DNA of 64,000 nt, from the NCBI GenBank assembly GCA_046964515.1, contig JBKUYM010000001.1:186001-250000 (forward strand). The letters run 5' to 3'. The notes under the pieces were generated by a model, which was not told the origin of the DNA, ran no database searches, and saw nothing but the letters and a program-made list of their open reading frames with translations. The stretch comes from UMGS1663 sp046964515. GTDB taxonomy: Bacteria; Bacillota; Clostridia; TANB77; CAG-508. Positions 18,401 through 27,620 of the stretch are shown here, piece by piece (within the stretch, counting starts at the first letter, position 1; every line of letters begins with the position of its first letter). The position numbers and the translations under genes were made by a program.

Positions 18401-20587
18401 TTGGCAATCCTTTACAAATTGTTGCATACTAGAATCTCCACCAGTTAAATTTCCAAATTGATCAATTGCTCCAGCATTTCTTAGTTCATCTCTTGTATAC
18501 GATTTATTTGTTCCATTTTTCCCACTATAATTAGCTGGTGTAGATCCTATTGTTGCAAATCTTGCATTAACAGTTTCTCTTTCACTTCTTACATCTGTAC
18601 CATTTGAATTTGTATCCCAATTTCCATTATATGGGCTTACGTAGTCTACTGGCTCATAATATTGGGAATTATATGTGAATTTCACAAAATATTTATTCAT
18701 AGCATTTAAACCAGTAAATTTGTAATTTCCGCTTCCATCTGTTACAGTACTTGCTACAGCACCTCCACCAGATACATAAAGTGTTACTGGCACATTACTC
18801 ATTGGTGTATCATTGCTTCCAAAGTGACTATCACCTTTTGTCTCTTTTCCATCTTGTGAATCTACCCATACTGTTCCACCTAATTCAAATGTTAAATCAA
18901 TAGTAATGCCTCCATCTGGTGGATTTGGATTATCTGGTCTTGTTGCTACACCTGTAGCCTCTACTATTGTATAAGTCCTTTCTCCTGCTGTTGTGGTGGT
19001 TAATTTTTGCCCTTTTGTTTTTCCTACTGGTTGTTCTTTCATTTGTACATATGGTTGATATAATTTTAAACTTTCTTCTACTTCGTGATTTACCCAATCC
19101 CAAATATCTTCGTTCCAACAATCACTTGTACAATTATCACCAGTATCCGGATGAGTAATATGATGATGTTCTTGACGAACTACTTCTTTTATTTTATAAG
19201 ATACTTTTGTTGTTAATGTTCCTTGCTTCATTGCATATTCACCACTAAGTTCTGTATGTCCTATATATTGGTAAATGTTACAAACTGCACTCCATTGATC
19301 ATACGTTATTTTACAATCTGATATATATTCAAAATTAGCATGTAATTCTACCTTTGTTGGATAGTTTAATTCGCTTGCAGAAAATTTTATAAAGAAATAC
19401 TCCCCACTTTTTGGATATATTTTGCTAATACCATTTGAACCAGGAACTGTTGTTTCATTTCCCTTACAAATAATTTCAAATTGCTCATTTTCTTCATCTA
19501 CTACTAATTTTTTACTTCCATTAGTAATATACATAGATTTCATATAAGATATATCCTCATAATCAGGATAGTTTGCTTTAAATGGTCCTACAATATATTC
19601 TCTCGAATTTTGATTTGCTATAACTTGTGCCTCAGTATCATCTATAGTAGGTTTATATCCTCCACTAATTTCTTGTAAGAAATTAACATATTCTACTGAT
19701 TTCTGATATAGTTCTTTTCCTTTCGCAGTTAAATGGCTTTGTATTAAACTATCTTTTCCGTCAGGATCTACTAACATCCAATAAGCTGTTTGTAAATCTT
19801 CTTCTGTATATTCTTTTGAAAATTCTCCCTGTCCATAAGAATCTTCTAATGCAGATAATACATATGCTACTTGTGCTTCCACACCACCTCCATTAGATGC
19901 TGCGTAGATAGCATTAGATACTACTTTTTCATATCCATTTCCTGCTCTGGTTCCAGTTTCCATTACACCTACTTTTGGTCCTAAATTTGGATCTCCATCC
20001 CAATCTCCATAGGTATTTACTGGGTCAATGTCTGTTGAATAGGGAGGCATTTTTTCTTGACCTGATAAAATACCCATTACTTTTTCCATTGCACTTTTGG
20101 CTAAATCATTTAAATAATCTGATGAAGCTTCATAATAAAGTGTATTTAAAACATTTTCATATTGATTAATGTCTCCAGACACACTATAACTCTCACCTGT
20201 TTTTTCACCACCATCTGGTATTAGCATCTCTGTCCAGTAATATTGTTCTTGTACTAATTCTGGTATAGATGTTAATGTATCTCTTGAACCATAATAAGTT
20301 GTTGTATCGAATCTTCCAGATCTTAATGCTGCATTCTGATCAGCACAAAGAATGTTTCCTCCTGTAATATTCGCGGTCCATTGTTTTATTGCTAAATTAA
20401 ACCTTTCATTTGGTAACGCAATTGTTCTTTGAGATAAATATACCTGTGGGAAAACACCTGTTGTAGAATTTCCTCTTCCTAAACTCGGAGGCATCCATGC
20501 ATGCACTTCAGATGAGAAAATATTTCCCATCAAAAGTGCTGCTATTATTACTATTATCCCTATTATATATTTATATATTTTTTTCAT
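15488..20587 (-). CDS. Giant surface protein with SdrD/Cna-B type domains, B
   Basis: 1,699 residues. A signal peptide is followed by a long outer region; two SdrD B-type or prealbumin-like folds are recognisable (starting at LGGTVWVDSQDG, about residue 570, and INGAVWEDERNK, about residue 1130), each with the GKYAF/GNYKF...FMPGNYIV pattern. An HHHITHPDTGDNC segment near residue 475 is His/Cys-rich. A DUF11-like conserved repeat region lies near the C-terminus. The protein ends in a membrane helix and the tail KKKILKK. The residues before the helix read ILPPFGDAG, similar to but not matching LPxTG. AAGGAGG precedes the ATG, and it follows the sister gene by 11 bases. Likely a surface adhesin; its nearness to the T4SS is suggestive only. 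Confidence 0.8.
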   Translation of the reverse strand: MKKIYKYIIGIIVIIAALLMGNIFSSEVHAWMPPSLGRGNSTTGVFPQVYLSQRTIALPNERFNLAIKQWTANITGGNILCADQNAALRSGRFDTTTYYGSRDTLTSIPELVQEQYYWTEMLIPDGGEKTGESYSVSGDINQYENVLNTLYYEASSDYLNDLAKSAMEKVMGILSGQEKMPPYSTDIDPVNTYGDWDGDPNLGPKVGVMETGTRAGNGYEKVVSNAIYAASNGGGVEAQVAYVLSALEDSYGQGEFSKEYTEEDLQTAYWMLVDPDGKDSLIQSHLTAKGKELYQKSVEYVNFLQEISGGYKPTIDDTEAQVIANQNSREYIVGPFKANYPDYEDISYMKSMYITNGSKKLVVDEENEQFEIICKGNETTVPGSNGISKIYPKSGEYFFIKFSASELNYPTKVELHANFEYISDCKITYDQWSAVCNIYQYIGHTELSGEYAMKQGTLTTKVSYKIKEVVRQEHHHITHPDTGDNCTSDCWNEDIWDWVNHEVEESLKLYQPYVQMKEQPVGKTKGQKLTTTTAGERTYTIVEATGVATRPDNPNPPDGGITIDLTFELGGTVWVDSQDGKETKGDSHFGSNDTPMSNVPVTLYVSGGGAVASTVTDGSGNYKFTGLNAMNKYFVKFTYNSQYYEPVDYVSPYNGNWDTNSNGTDVRSERETVNARFATIGSTPANYSGKNGTNKSYTRDELRNAGAIDQFGNLTGGDSSMQQFVKDCQLDSVTGNGGIDLYPVENIFVIDNMQNILSRTIISAAPIYPKLLHINQGYSARQEVDLALKKDVEKATLEINGKTHVYQYNQRENVSDDEYERTWDIEARISDAYYDTRYSRELFKSDYTYKIGNYGENPGQYGKDLDDELKVFITYKLTLRNQSMSIQGRINEIVDYFDEDYTFVPDRSSIYTQVGDVRTIIHANKQDGSSIFKENETIYSGGKATIQGYKNLYITGLGAGTRATERTYYYENGQQKWRDKEVDLNDGVYLKSGQTAYVYLTFEVNKKDNWLILDETVDQAATPIGVGKENIAEINGFSTRYAGGTQVANVGDVGGLAAGLIDRDSNPGNVEYTGIKKDMSDNEAKEVYKKFEDDTDKAPNLRIILYKDDAENRVINGAVWEDERNKVNGAATVGDGVRNNETPINGVTVQLVELMDNGTEFIWRTFENGSGTANSTTPIININGLVQDYTIGEMGTGKYAFKSFMPGNYIVRYIYGDTIKTVLVNDTSSSDEAKNISNVYGQKGLNAKSYNGQDYKSTTYQAGLGTYDGNNTHASYTYDIGRADTASNVSDAKDLKERRNQVVDYSDNNVMNHIAEVLASYREQPSYNGTKYNQTQVQSLVNELINRTKMTAETGKIDIELEYNRDSTGDNKNDNQTSYSINNVDLGLEERPKAQLAIDKQVTNVKLTLADGSVLFDAKQTASNVLWQDHKKYDTGYSGNFMDSSKFGTISNIRQQHATKFGLIQLSMDEELMHGATIKISYQITVTNVGEVDYKEDSFYYTGQISNTNNIVTTTANQLVDYVANNLQFYVADNSSWEVIKSDKLLSDGLINTALKSNLEKFNTIITTSANSNIAKTALVPTLYKEKVNKNAVDSVSDDLILTQLITSENDTDDLTYRNIVEIVKTSNMVGRKNEYSVVGNQNPAEDPQEIDTDRAEIVRILPPFGDAGIYYIIAGIIIVAVAIIIGGVIFIKKKILKK

Positions 20588-20598
20588 ATGACACCTCC

Positions 20599-23500
20599 TT
20601 ATCTTAAAACTTTCTTTTTTATAAAATAAGCACCTACGCCTATAACAGCAACAATAGCTATTGTAATACCTATAAACATAATCGTTTCACCAGTTCTAAT
20701 AGTAATTAATACATCTGCTGATGATATATCATCTTCATTTGAAGCTTTATTTCCTGGTGTAGAGTCTATATCCTCTAATCCCAAATCATTGTAAGCTTCA
20801 TATATCTCTGCACTATTATTAATAATACCTAAACTATCTTCTGAAACTTTCATGGTTAATAGTAATGTTACTTCTTTTGATTCTCCTGGTGCAATTTTTG
20901 TATTTGCCAAACTTGAATTTAGCAGCATACCATTCTGAGAAGAATACCAATCTCTATTTAATTCTGCATTAAATTTTAGTCCTGTTGGTATATAATCGGC
21001 TATTTTCTTTACATAGCCCTCTACTGCCCCTTCATTGGTTACTTTTATCTTATATTCTATAACTAATGTTGTTTGGTCTACATATTTTCCAATTAAATCT
21101 CTTTTTGCAAGTTTACTATCATTATATGTATACTCTGCTGTTCCTGTTGGATTTTGTACGGTTATTTTAGATACTGTTTTATCTAATTTTAAATCAAATT
21201 TTGGATTAGAAATTAGTCCCAAATCAATATTATATACATTGTTATTCGTTATTGATACTTCTTCTGTAATAGCTGCTACCCTTGTCACACCATCTAATGT
21301 TATTTTAGAATCTATTGCATCTGAGTTCATACTTGCATCTACATCTACTTTTTGATAAGTTGTTGCACTATAATTTGCTGTGTCATATAAAAAGATAACT
21401 GTGTATTTGCCTTGTTTTATTCCACTAAAAGTATAGATACCATCTTCTGCTGTTGTTTGAATAATTGCTTTACCCTGTTCATCCGTTACTAATGTACCTG
21501 TATTATTATCTAGTAGCATAACTTCTACACCAGACACTAATTGTTCGTCTTCTTCTCTTATACCATTGTTATTAGCATCTATCCACACTAATCCAGAAAT
21601 TCTTTTCGTTGTATTATCTGGATCTGGATTTATTTGTCCAGAATATGCTTCTATTATATGTGTTATTTTATTGGTTTCTATTTGACCAATTTCATCTTGT
21701 TTTAACTGAGCCATATTTACAATTGTTGCATCATTTTCAACAATCCCTGCTTTTACATTAACTTCAATTTGTACTGCTTGTTCCGCTGGTAGATTGATAA
21801 CAAATTCTGGATTTCCGTCTTTATTCTTGCTACTATAACTCTTTGTAGTTCCATTTGCATAAGTAACTTTTGCATTTATAAATAAAATTTCCTTTGGTAA
21901 AATATCTGTAAAAGTAATTTGATCTAAATTCATACTAGAAAGGTTTTTTATTGAAAATACATATTTGTAATCTTCTTCTGTACCTATTTTTGTTTTCTCT
22001 GGTATATTAGATGTTTGTGTAACTCTTATCCCTGCTCTATTAATGGTTTCACTTAAAGTTTGTATCTGTTCTGTTGGCGTATTATCTGCCGTTATGTTAG
22101 CAGTAATATCTACCTGTTTTTCATAAATTCCTTCTTCTAGGGATTGGGTACCTGCCACTAATTCTATCGTTTTTCCATAGTATCCATTCAAAGAGCCTAT
22201 ATTAACAGTAAGTACATTAGTATTAGCATTATATTCTATTTTCGCTTCTGAGGTTTTATCCTCATCTTCTGCTGTTTGTGTATTATATTGTAATACTTTA
22301 AGGGATTTGTATTTTAATTCTTTTGGTAACTGAAGTGTTACTATTGTATTTTCTCTTTCTTTTGCAGTATTAGAAGATTTCATATTTAAGGTATAAATAT
22401 AATTTATGCCTTCTTTCAAATAGGAGCCTGTTTCTGCTCTTCCATTAACTGTTGTTGTAAAATAAGCTTTTGTGATAGTATTAGCCACTTTTGCTGACTC
22501 AATTGGTTTTGCCAAGTTATCTGCACTAATACTTGCTGTTAATTCTATTTTTGCCGTATATTCCGATTCTTCATGTGTATAATCTGCAAGATGTACCTTT
22601 TGACCATTTGGATTAGTTTTAAAATGTGTCTCCTCTTTACAAATATCATTTAATGTTAGTTTTTCAACTTTTACCCATATTTCTTTAGATACAGTTTCTC
22701 CTGGTTTAATATTGCCTAATATTAATTCTGCTATTTTTGTATTAATATATTTATATCCTAAAGTACTTGTTTCATCCTTTTCTACATATTGCATACAATT
22801 TGGAATATTTATCGATGCTTTTACATTTTGTGCTATTTCTGTTCCTATATTTTTTACATTTACTGTATATTTAATAACTTTTCCTTCTAAAACTTGTGTA
22901 TTTTCATCAACATTAGAAGTTATATTTGCTTCTAATACAGCACCTTTTCCTGTGGTTACTCCTACTTTTGCCGCTTCTGTCTTATCTTGAATTGTTCCTG
23001 TAGTTAAGTAATTATTAAAATATACCGCATATGTCTCATACGCATTCTCATTATGTTGTAAATTGGCAGGTATTTGCGCAGTATAGTTAAAGTTAAAACT
23101 ATCTCCTGTATTCATTGTATAATCATTTATCACCATTAAATAAGATTTTATATTTGCTAAACTAGTTGGCTCTTTTGTCCAGCCATTATTACTATTGCTT
23201 AAGTCTGTGGTTGCTTGTGCATTTTCAGAATAGTAAATGGTTACCTTACTTGCCTCTATTCCCTCTACTGCTATAGCTGATTGTAATGCCATTGTAAAAG
23301 TAGAAGTTAAACCTTGATTTGTTAAAATCGTTCTATTTCCTTTACTAGGTATTCTTCCTAATACCTGAATATTATCAATTGCATTATTATAATTGTTAAT
23401 TACACTCATTTCAAATTTTGCATTTCTAGCATCTGCCACAGTTTCTATTACACCTGTTTGTTCTTCTCCACTAATAGAAGTTAATGTATCTTTTCCTTCT

Positions 23501-25683
23501 GCATAATTTGCGATACTGTTAGTTGTTATAACGCCTGCTGGTGCTACAAAATTAACAATGGTACTCGTCTGTTTTTGTTCTGCTGTGTTTCTTGTTTTCA
23601 TACTAGTATTACTGTTTGTGTAATACATAACTATTTGTGCTTCTTTATTTGGTGTTAATTTATTAACCGTTATATCTGCTGTTATAATCACATTTGTTCC
23701 ACCAGATACAGAACCAATCGCATATTTGGTTTGTTCTCCTTCTAGTGTAATCATAATTGATTTTGTCCCATCGGCATTTTGTACTAATTGAGCAGCTTTT
23801 ATCTTTAATTCATCATCAAATAATACTTTTACATCTTTTACGTTTATGTTTTCTATATAAGCAGGTAATACTATCTGAATCGTTGGATTTGTATATAACT
23901 GATTATCTACAGAATCTGTTCTTAAAATAGCTTTTATTTCAACATTTTCATTTGTTACTACTGTTGACAAATTTTCTTTATTAATCACTATATCTGCTTT
24001 TGTTTCTGGTTCTGTTAATTCTATTGTATTTTCAATTGTTTGCTCTACAAATTTAGTATCTCCACTATAAGCTTGTGCAATTACTTGGAACATAAGGGTA
24101 TCAAAATTTTTCATTTGCTCTTTGCTATATGCTATATCGCCCTTAATTGCTTTTACCATATGCATATCCAATTTTCCCTCTGTTACAGGTTTACTTGTCT
24201 CTACTCTTAATTCATTGCAATCTACTTGTTCTATATCTAATACAAAGTTACCATTTTCATCTACTTGGGTATCTTTATTAATGGTTGCTATTACAGTATC
24301 CCCTTTATAAAATTGAAGAATTCCTTCTTCTCCAAATACTTTTATAAATTGTGCTTTAGAAATGGTTATCGTCTTGTAATAAGCATAGTTATTTCCCGCA
24401 ATCGCTGTAGAACCTCTTAAGTTTCCTTCCTTTTGTCCAAAAATTTCTGCTTTTTGTGTAAAACTAATTTTATCTGTTAATTCTGCAAGTCCAATATTGG
24501 CTGTTAGAGTTTCTTCGTAAACCGTTGGTATTTTTTGTGTAGCTTTTTCATTTGCATATATATAGCCTTTACTAATTTTTTGTGTTTGACTTGTTATTTC
24601 AAAACTTACAATTTGACTAATTTGTTCTTTCAATGTAATGGTATTTGTTATTTCTGCTTCCATTTTAGCCGTATTATAATGATAGGCTTCTATATTTACG
24701 TTTGCTTGTAAAGTAACGTCTACACCTTCTTTTCCAATTTTACTTAATACTTCTTCTGGATAAACATAAGTTACTAAATATTCATCTTGTGCTTGTTTTT
24801 TCCATATTATTTGTCCATTTTCATCAGGTTCATTTTTTACAGTAATATTTAGTTTCTTGTTTTGTGCATCATAACTATAATTATCTTGCGTAAAGTGTTG
24901 TCCGTCTTCTTCTCCATTCGTTGCTTTTGTACTATTACTTACTACTTTTACTTCTTTTGGTGCAATGCCCCCAATACTTGGTACAGTAATTTGTATATCG
25001 GTTTGCTTAACCGGTAATGTATTGTCTTTTATATTGGTTTTTAGAATAGTTTGTAATATAACACCCGCATTTTCATTAATCTGGTATGGTATATATTTAG
25101 ATACTTGTTGTTCTACTGCTATTTCTTGTGTATTGGTCCAAGCTAACTTCAAACTAATTTCTTTTTCTATTTTAATTTCTTTTCCATTATCATCTACATA
25201 AATTCCTGTTAGTATAGCTACATTTTCTTTTTCAAAATCGGTAATAGAAATCCTATCTGCTGTTGGAAAAAGAATTGGTATTTCTACAATCGTTTCTGTT
25301 TGCTTATTTATCTGGTTTAAAGTAATTTCTGTTTGATTAACCGTTTGTATCTTATCTTTTTTCTCCATATTGTCAATTACAAAATTTGCTGATTTACCTT
25401 CTCTATCTTTCATTTGGATTTTGGCATTTTTTAAATAGCCTGCTTCTTTTACATTTACTTTTGCATATACCTTACCAGCTTCTCCTATTTTGTAAATCGC
25501 TTCATGTGTCTGTTTTTCGCCTTCTAAAAAATAAGCATCAAAACCCACATTGGCATGATTTGTTTGTGTGGATTGTTTTTCTAAATCTGCTTCCACTGCA
25601 TAAACCCCAACGCTGGCTATATTCGCTAACATTAATATCATTACCAATATAGTTGCTATCATTTTAGTTCCTATTTTGTACAT
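20599..25683 (-). CDS. Giant surface protein with DUF11-like repeats and SdrD domain, A
   Basis: 1,694 residues: a signal peptide, then many tandem immunoglobulin-like/DUF11-type repeats (recognised by recurring 'VKNIGTEIAQNV...SINIP', 'FSIKNLSSMNLDQITFTDILP' style segments), one SdrD B-type domain starting at ISGLVWIDANNNGIREEDEQ near residue 1420, and a C-terminal membrane helix with the tail KKKVLR. TIRTGE stands where a sortase signal would be, so covalent wall anchoring is doubtful and a membrane anchor is more likely. AGGAGGG precedes the ATG and a promoter is at 25746-25774. It forms an operon with the second giant gene. Confidence 0.8.
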   Translation of the reverse strand: MYKIGTKMIATILVMILMLANIASVGVYAVEADLEKQSTQTNHANVGFDAYFLEGEKQTHEAIYKIGEAGKVYAKVNVKEAGYLKNAKIQMKDREGKSANFVIDNMEKKDKIQTVNQTEITLNQINKQTETIVEIPILFPTADRISITDFEKENVAILTGIYVDDNGKEIKIEKEISLKLAWTNTQEIAVEQQVSKYIPYQINENAGVILQTILKTNIKDNTLPVKQTDIQITVPSIGGIAPKEVKVVSNSTKATNGEEDGQHFTQDNYSYDAQNKKLNITVKNEPDENGQIIWKKQAQDEYLVTYVYPEEVLSKIGKEGVDVTLQANVNIEAYHYNTAKMEAEITNTITLKEQISQIVSFEITSQTQKISKGYIYANEKATQKIPTVYEETLTANIGLAELTDKISFTQKAEIFGQKEGNLRGSTAIAGNNYAYYKTITISKAQFIKVFGEEGILQFYKGDTVIATINKDTQVDENGNFVLDIEQVDCNELRVETSKPVTEGKLDMHMVKAIKGDIAYSKEQMKNFDTLMFQVIAQAYSGDTKFVEQTIENTIELTEPETKADIVINKENLSTVVTNENVEIKAILRTDSVDNQLYTNPTIQIVLPAYIENINVKDVKVLFDDELKIKAAQLVQNADGTKSIMITLEGEQTKYAIGSVSGGTNVIITADITVNKLTPNKEAQIVMYYTNSNTSMKTRNTAEQKQTSTIVNFVAPAGVITTNSIANYAEGKDTLTSISGEEQTGVIETVADARNAKFEMSVINNYNNAIDNIQVLGRIPSKGNRTILTNQGLTSTFTMALQSAIAVEGIEASKVTIYYSENAQATTDLSNSNNGWTKEPTSLANIKSYLMVINDYTMNTGDSFNFNYTAQIPANLQHNENAYETYAVYFNNYLTTGTIQDKTEAAKVGVTTGKGAVLEANITSNVDENTQVLEGKVIKYTVNVKNIGTEIAQNVKASINIPNCMQYVEKDETSTLGYKYINTKIAELILGNIKPGETVSKEIWVKVEKLTLNDICKEETHFKTNPNGQKVHLADYTHEESEYTAKIELTASISADNLAKPIESAKVANTITKAYFTTTVNGRAETGSYLKEGINYIYTLNMKSSNTAKERENTIVTLQLPKELKYKSLKVLQYNTQTAEDEDKTSEAKIEYNANTNVLTVNIGSLNGYYGKTIELVAGTQSLEEGIYEKQVDITANITADNTPTEQIQTLSETINRAGIRVTQTSNIPEKTKIGTEEDYKYVFSIKNLSSMNLDQITFTDILPKEILFINAKVTYANGTTKSYSSKNKDGNPEFVINLPAEQAVQIEVNVKAGIVENDATIVNMAQLKQDEIGQIETNKITHIIEAYSGQINPDPDNTTKRISGLVWIDANNNGIREEDEQLVSGVEVMLLDNNTGTLVTDEQGKAIIQTTAEDGIYTFSGIKQGKYTVIFLYDTANYSATTYQKVDVDASMNSDAIDSKITLDGVTRVAAITEEVSITNNNVYNIDLGLISNPKFDLKLDKTVSKITVQNPTGTAEYTYNDSKLAKRDLIGKYVDQTTLVIEYKIKVTNEGAVEGYVKKIADYIPTGLKFNAELNRDWYSSQNGMLLNSSLANTKIAPGESKEVTLLLTMKVSEDSLGIINNSAEIYEAYNDLGLEDIDSTPGNKASNEDDISSADVLITIRTGETIMFIGITIAIVAVIGVGAYFIKKKVLR

Positions 25684-25745
25684 AAAAAATACCCTCCTAA
25701 TCCTTCTCTTATTTCTTTCAAAAAATAATCTTTAATCTCTAGTCT

Positions 25746-25774
25746 ATTATACTTCATTTTTCAGTATTTTTCAA
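25746..25774 (-). promoter_or_regulatory. Promoter of the giant surface protein operon
   Basis: TTGAAA, 17 bases, TATAAT on the minus strand, about 65 bases before the start at 25683. The rest of the 400-base gap up to 26083 shows nothing else I can identify apart from a TATAAT at 26014-26019 with no good -35 partner. Confidence 0.65.
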
Positions 25775-26082
25775 TGTTTTTCTCCCAGTTTTTAAACATT
25801 TTATGTAGAATACATTTTTTGTAACTTTATTTTTGTCTGTATTTCTCCCTTATTATACTAATATACTATATTTTTACATAATTCTACTTGTTTTTCAATA
25901 TACAATTTCTTCTCAAATTTCTTTATTTAGGCTTCTCTTTTACGGATACTTTCTTTTAAGTAAAAATATTAAATTTTTGTTACAAATTCATCACACCTTT
26001 TTTAGATACCTCATATAATGAAATAGGAATTTAAGAAACATACTTAAGTTTCATATACATATAGTTTATTAGGGGTGATGTT

Positions 26083-26502
26083 ATGAGTGAAGACATGTCA
26101 GATATGATGCAAAAGTTAAGTGGTATGCTAGCAGGTAAAGAAGTTCCTGATAATATAAAATCTATGCTTCAGAATTTTACAGCTAATAAATCTTCTGAAA
26201 GTACTTCTTCTACTACATCTCCTGAAGAAGAAGCACATACTACGGATTCTTCAAATGAATCAGGAAATACGGAAACTAGTAATCCCTTTGGTAATATTGA
26301 TATTGGTACCATCATGAAAATGAAGAGTATTATGGATAAAATGAATCAAAAGAAAGATGATCCTAGATCTAATTTGTTACTTTCCTTAAAACCTTATTTA
26401 AAACCTAGTAGAAAGCAAAAAGTAGATCAATATATTCAATTATTTAGTATGACAGAAATCTTAGAGGCTTTTAACTCTACAGGTGGTGAGAAAAAACAAT
26501 GA
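26083..26502 (+). CDS. Conserved-looking hypothetical protein, first of a coupled pair
   Basis: 139 residues, soluble. A methionine- and lysine-rich N-terminus leads to a Ser/Thr/Glu-rich linker and a C-terminal helical block with DPRSNLLLSLKPYLKPSRKQ and VDQYIQLFSMTEILEAF. This block resembles a short conserved domain seen in uncharacterised proteins of spore-forming Clostridia, but I cannot name a family or function. GGGGTGATGTT precedes the ATG. Its stop overlaps the next start (ATGA), so the two proteins are probably made together. Confidence 0.7.
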   Translation: MSEDMSDMMQKLSGMLAGKEVPDNIKSMLQNFTANKSSESTSSTTSPEEEAHTTDSSNESGNTETSNPFGNIDIGTIMKMKSIMDKMNQKKDDPRSNLLLSLKPYLKPSRKQKVDQYIQLFSMTEILEAFNSTGGEKKQ

Positions 26503-26906
26503 TGTATCCTTTTCCTTTTAGCTCTTTTCCTAATTTTAGAAGAAATTACTATTCTGGTTACCATAATTATGCATTAAATAATTTGGCAAATCGTCCAAGT
26601 CCTTATTTCCCTAAGATTTCATCTGCTTCTTCTAACACGTCTTGTCATACATCCTCTTTTCAACAAATTCCTAGAAGTAAACAAGAAAATCCTAAAACAA
26701 ATTGTAGCAAGCACACACAGGAAACAAATTCTTGTTCTTCAACTTGTCAAGAAGAAGCATCAGAAGAAAAACCTATTTTTGAAATTTTTGGTATTCGTTT
26801 GTATAGTGATGACCTAATCCTTTTGGCTCTCTTATTCTTCCTTTATAAAGAAGAAGTAAAAGATCCTTCTTTATTTATTTCTCTTATTTTATTGCTACTT
26901 AGCTAA
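26499..26906 (+). CDS. Hypothetical membrane protein coupled to the gene at 26083
   Basis: 135 residues. The N-terminus is rich in Pro, Phe, Tyr and Asn, the middle is a Cys/Ser/Thr/Gln-rich stretch with five cysteines, and the C-terminus is hydrophobic (LYSDDLILLALLFFLYKEEV, then a second helix ending in poly-Leu). The composition of the first part is like spore-coat or exosporium proteins, but that is a guess. It starts inside the stop codon of the preceding gene. Confidence 0.65.
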   Translation: MMYPFPFSSFPNFRRNYYSGYHNYALNNLANRPSPYFPKISSASSNTSCHTSSFQQIPRSKQENPKTNCSKHTQETNSCSSTCQEEASEEKPIFEIFGIRLYSDDLILLALLFFLYKEEVKDPSLFISLILLLLS

Positions 26907-26913
26907 ACGATAA

Positions 26914-26954
26914 GGGACGGGGTAGTTTTGTTTTAAACAAAACTACCCCGTCCC
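26914..26954. repeat. Perfect 20-bp GC-rich inverted repeat (possible terminator)
   Basis: Bases 26914-26933 pair perfectly with 26935-26954 around a single T. It lies between the convergent genes 26499-26906 and minC. The T tract is short on the plus strand and absent on the minus strand. The GGGACGG...CCGTCCC ends resemble dispersed hairpin elements seen in Clostridia. Confidence 0.8.
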
Positions 26955-26958
26955 CATT

Positions 26959-27570
26959 TTACTCTATTATAATTTCATCTTTTTCATTGACATAAGCGTA
27001 ATTATGCATCTGTGTATCTTCTTGCTTTTCTATTTCCTTTATTATATTAGAAATACGAATTTGTGGACTTTCTATTTCTCCTGCTGCTATGATGGCTTGT
27101 TTATTTCCTTTTGCTCCTGCGTGTGCTAATCCTCTTAAACTACCTAATACTACAATATTTTCTCCAGCTACTACTTCTGCTCCGCCATTTACATCTCCTA
27201 AGATTACAATACTGCCTTCGTATTCTATTTTTTGCCCTGAACGAAGAGAACCTTTTTGAAATTTTGTCTCTGAAGAGGCTATTTCTTTGTTAAATGTTTT
27301 CTTGATACCGTGTAATCCCAACATCTTAGGGCTTTCAAATTCTATATTGACATCTACTTCTTCTTTAATCACCTTCTGTATTTCGTCCATTTCTTTATTT
27401 TTCATTACCTTTCCTATCACATAGATTGGTGTCTTGTCATTTTTATAAAGTTTTTTTAAGTCTTCCATTTTTTTCTTTAAACATTCTATGATTTCTTTTT
27501 GTTCTGCCTCTTCACTAATTTTTACTAAAATTTCGTCTTTTCTTAATTGAATGGTTACACAATTTTTCAT
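26959..27570 (-). CDS. minC: Septum site-determining protein MinC
   Basis: 203 residues. The C-terminal beta-helix domain is clear: GSIVILGDVNGGAEVVAGENIVVLGSLRGLAHAGAKGN, with IIAAGEIESPQIRI after it. The N-terminal domain is diverged. MinC with MinD blocks FtsZ assembly away from mid-cell. It follows mrdA in the cell-shape cluster, as in other Clostridia. A frame opens at 27579, but GAGG sits directly before that ATG and nine bases before the ATG at 27568-27570, so the latter is chosen. Confidence 0.88.
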   Translation of the reverse strand: MKNCVTIQLRKDEILVKISEEAEQKEIIECLKKKMEDLKKLYKNDKTPIYVIGKVMKNKEMDEIQKVIKEEVDVNIEFESPKMLGLHGIKKTFNKEIASSETKFQKGSLRSGQKIEYEGSIVILGDVNGGAEVVAGENIVVLGSLRGLAHAGAKGNKQAIIAAGEIESPQIRISNIIKEIEKQEDTQMHNYAYVNEKDEIIIE

Positions 27571-27620
27571 ATTTAACATCCTCTTTCTTTATTATCTAAA
27601 ACCGTTATTGCTTTTGATAA

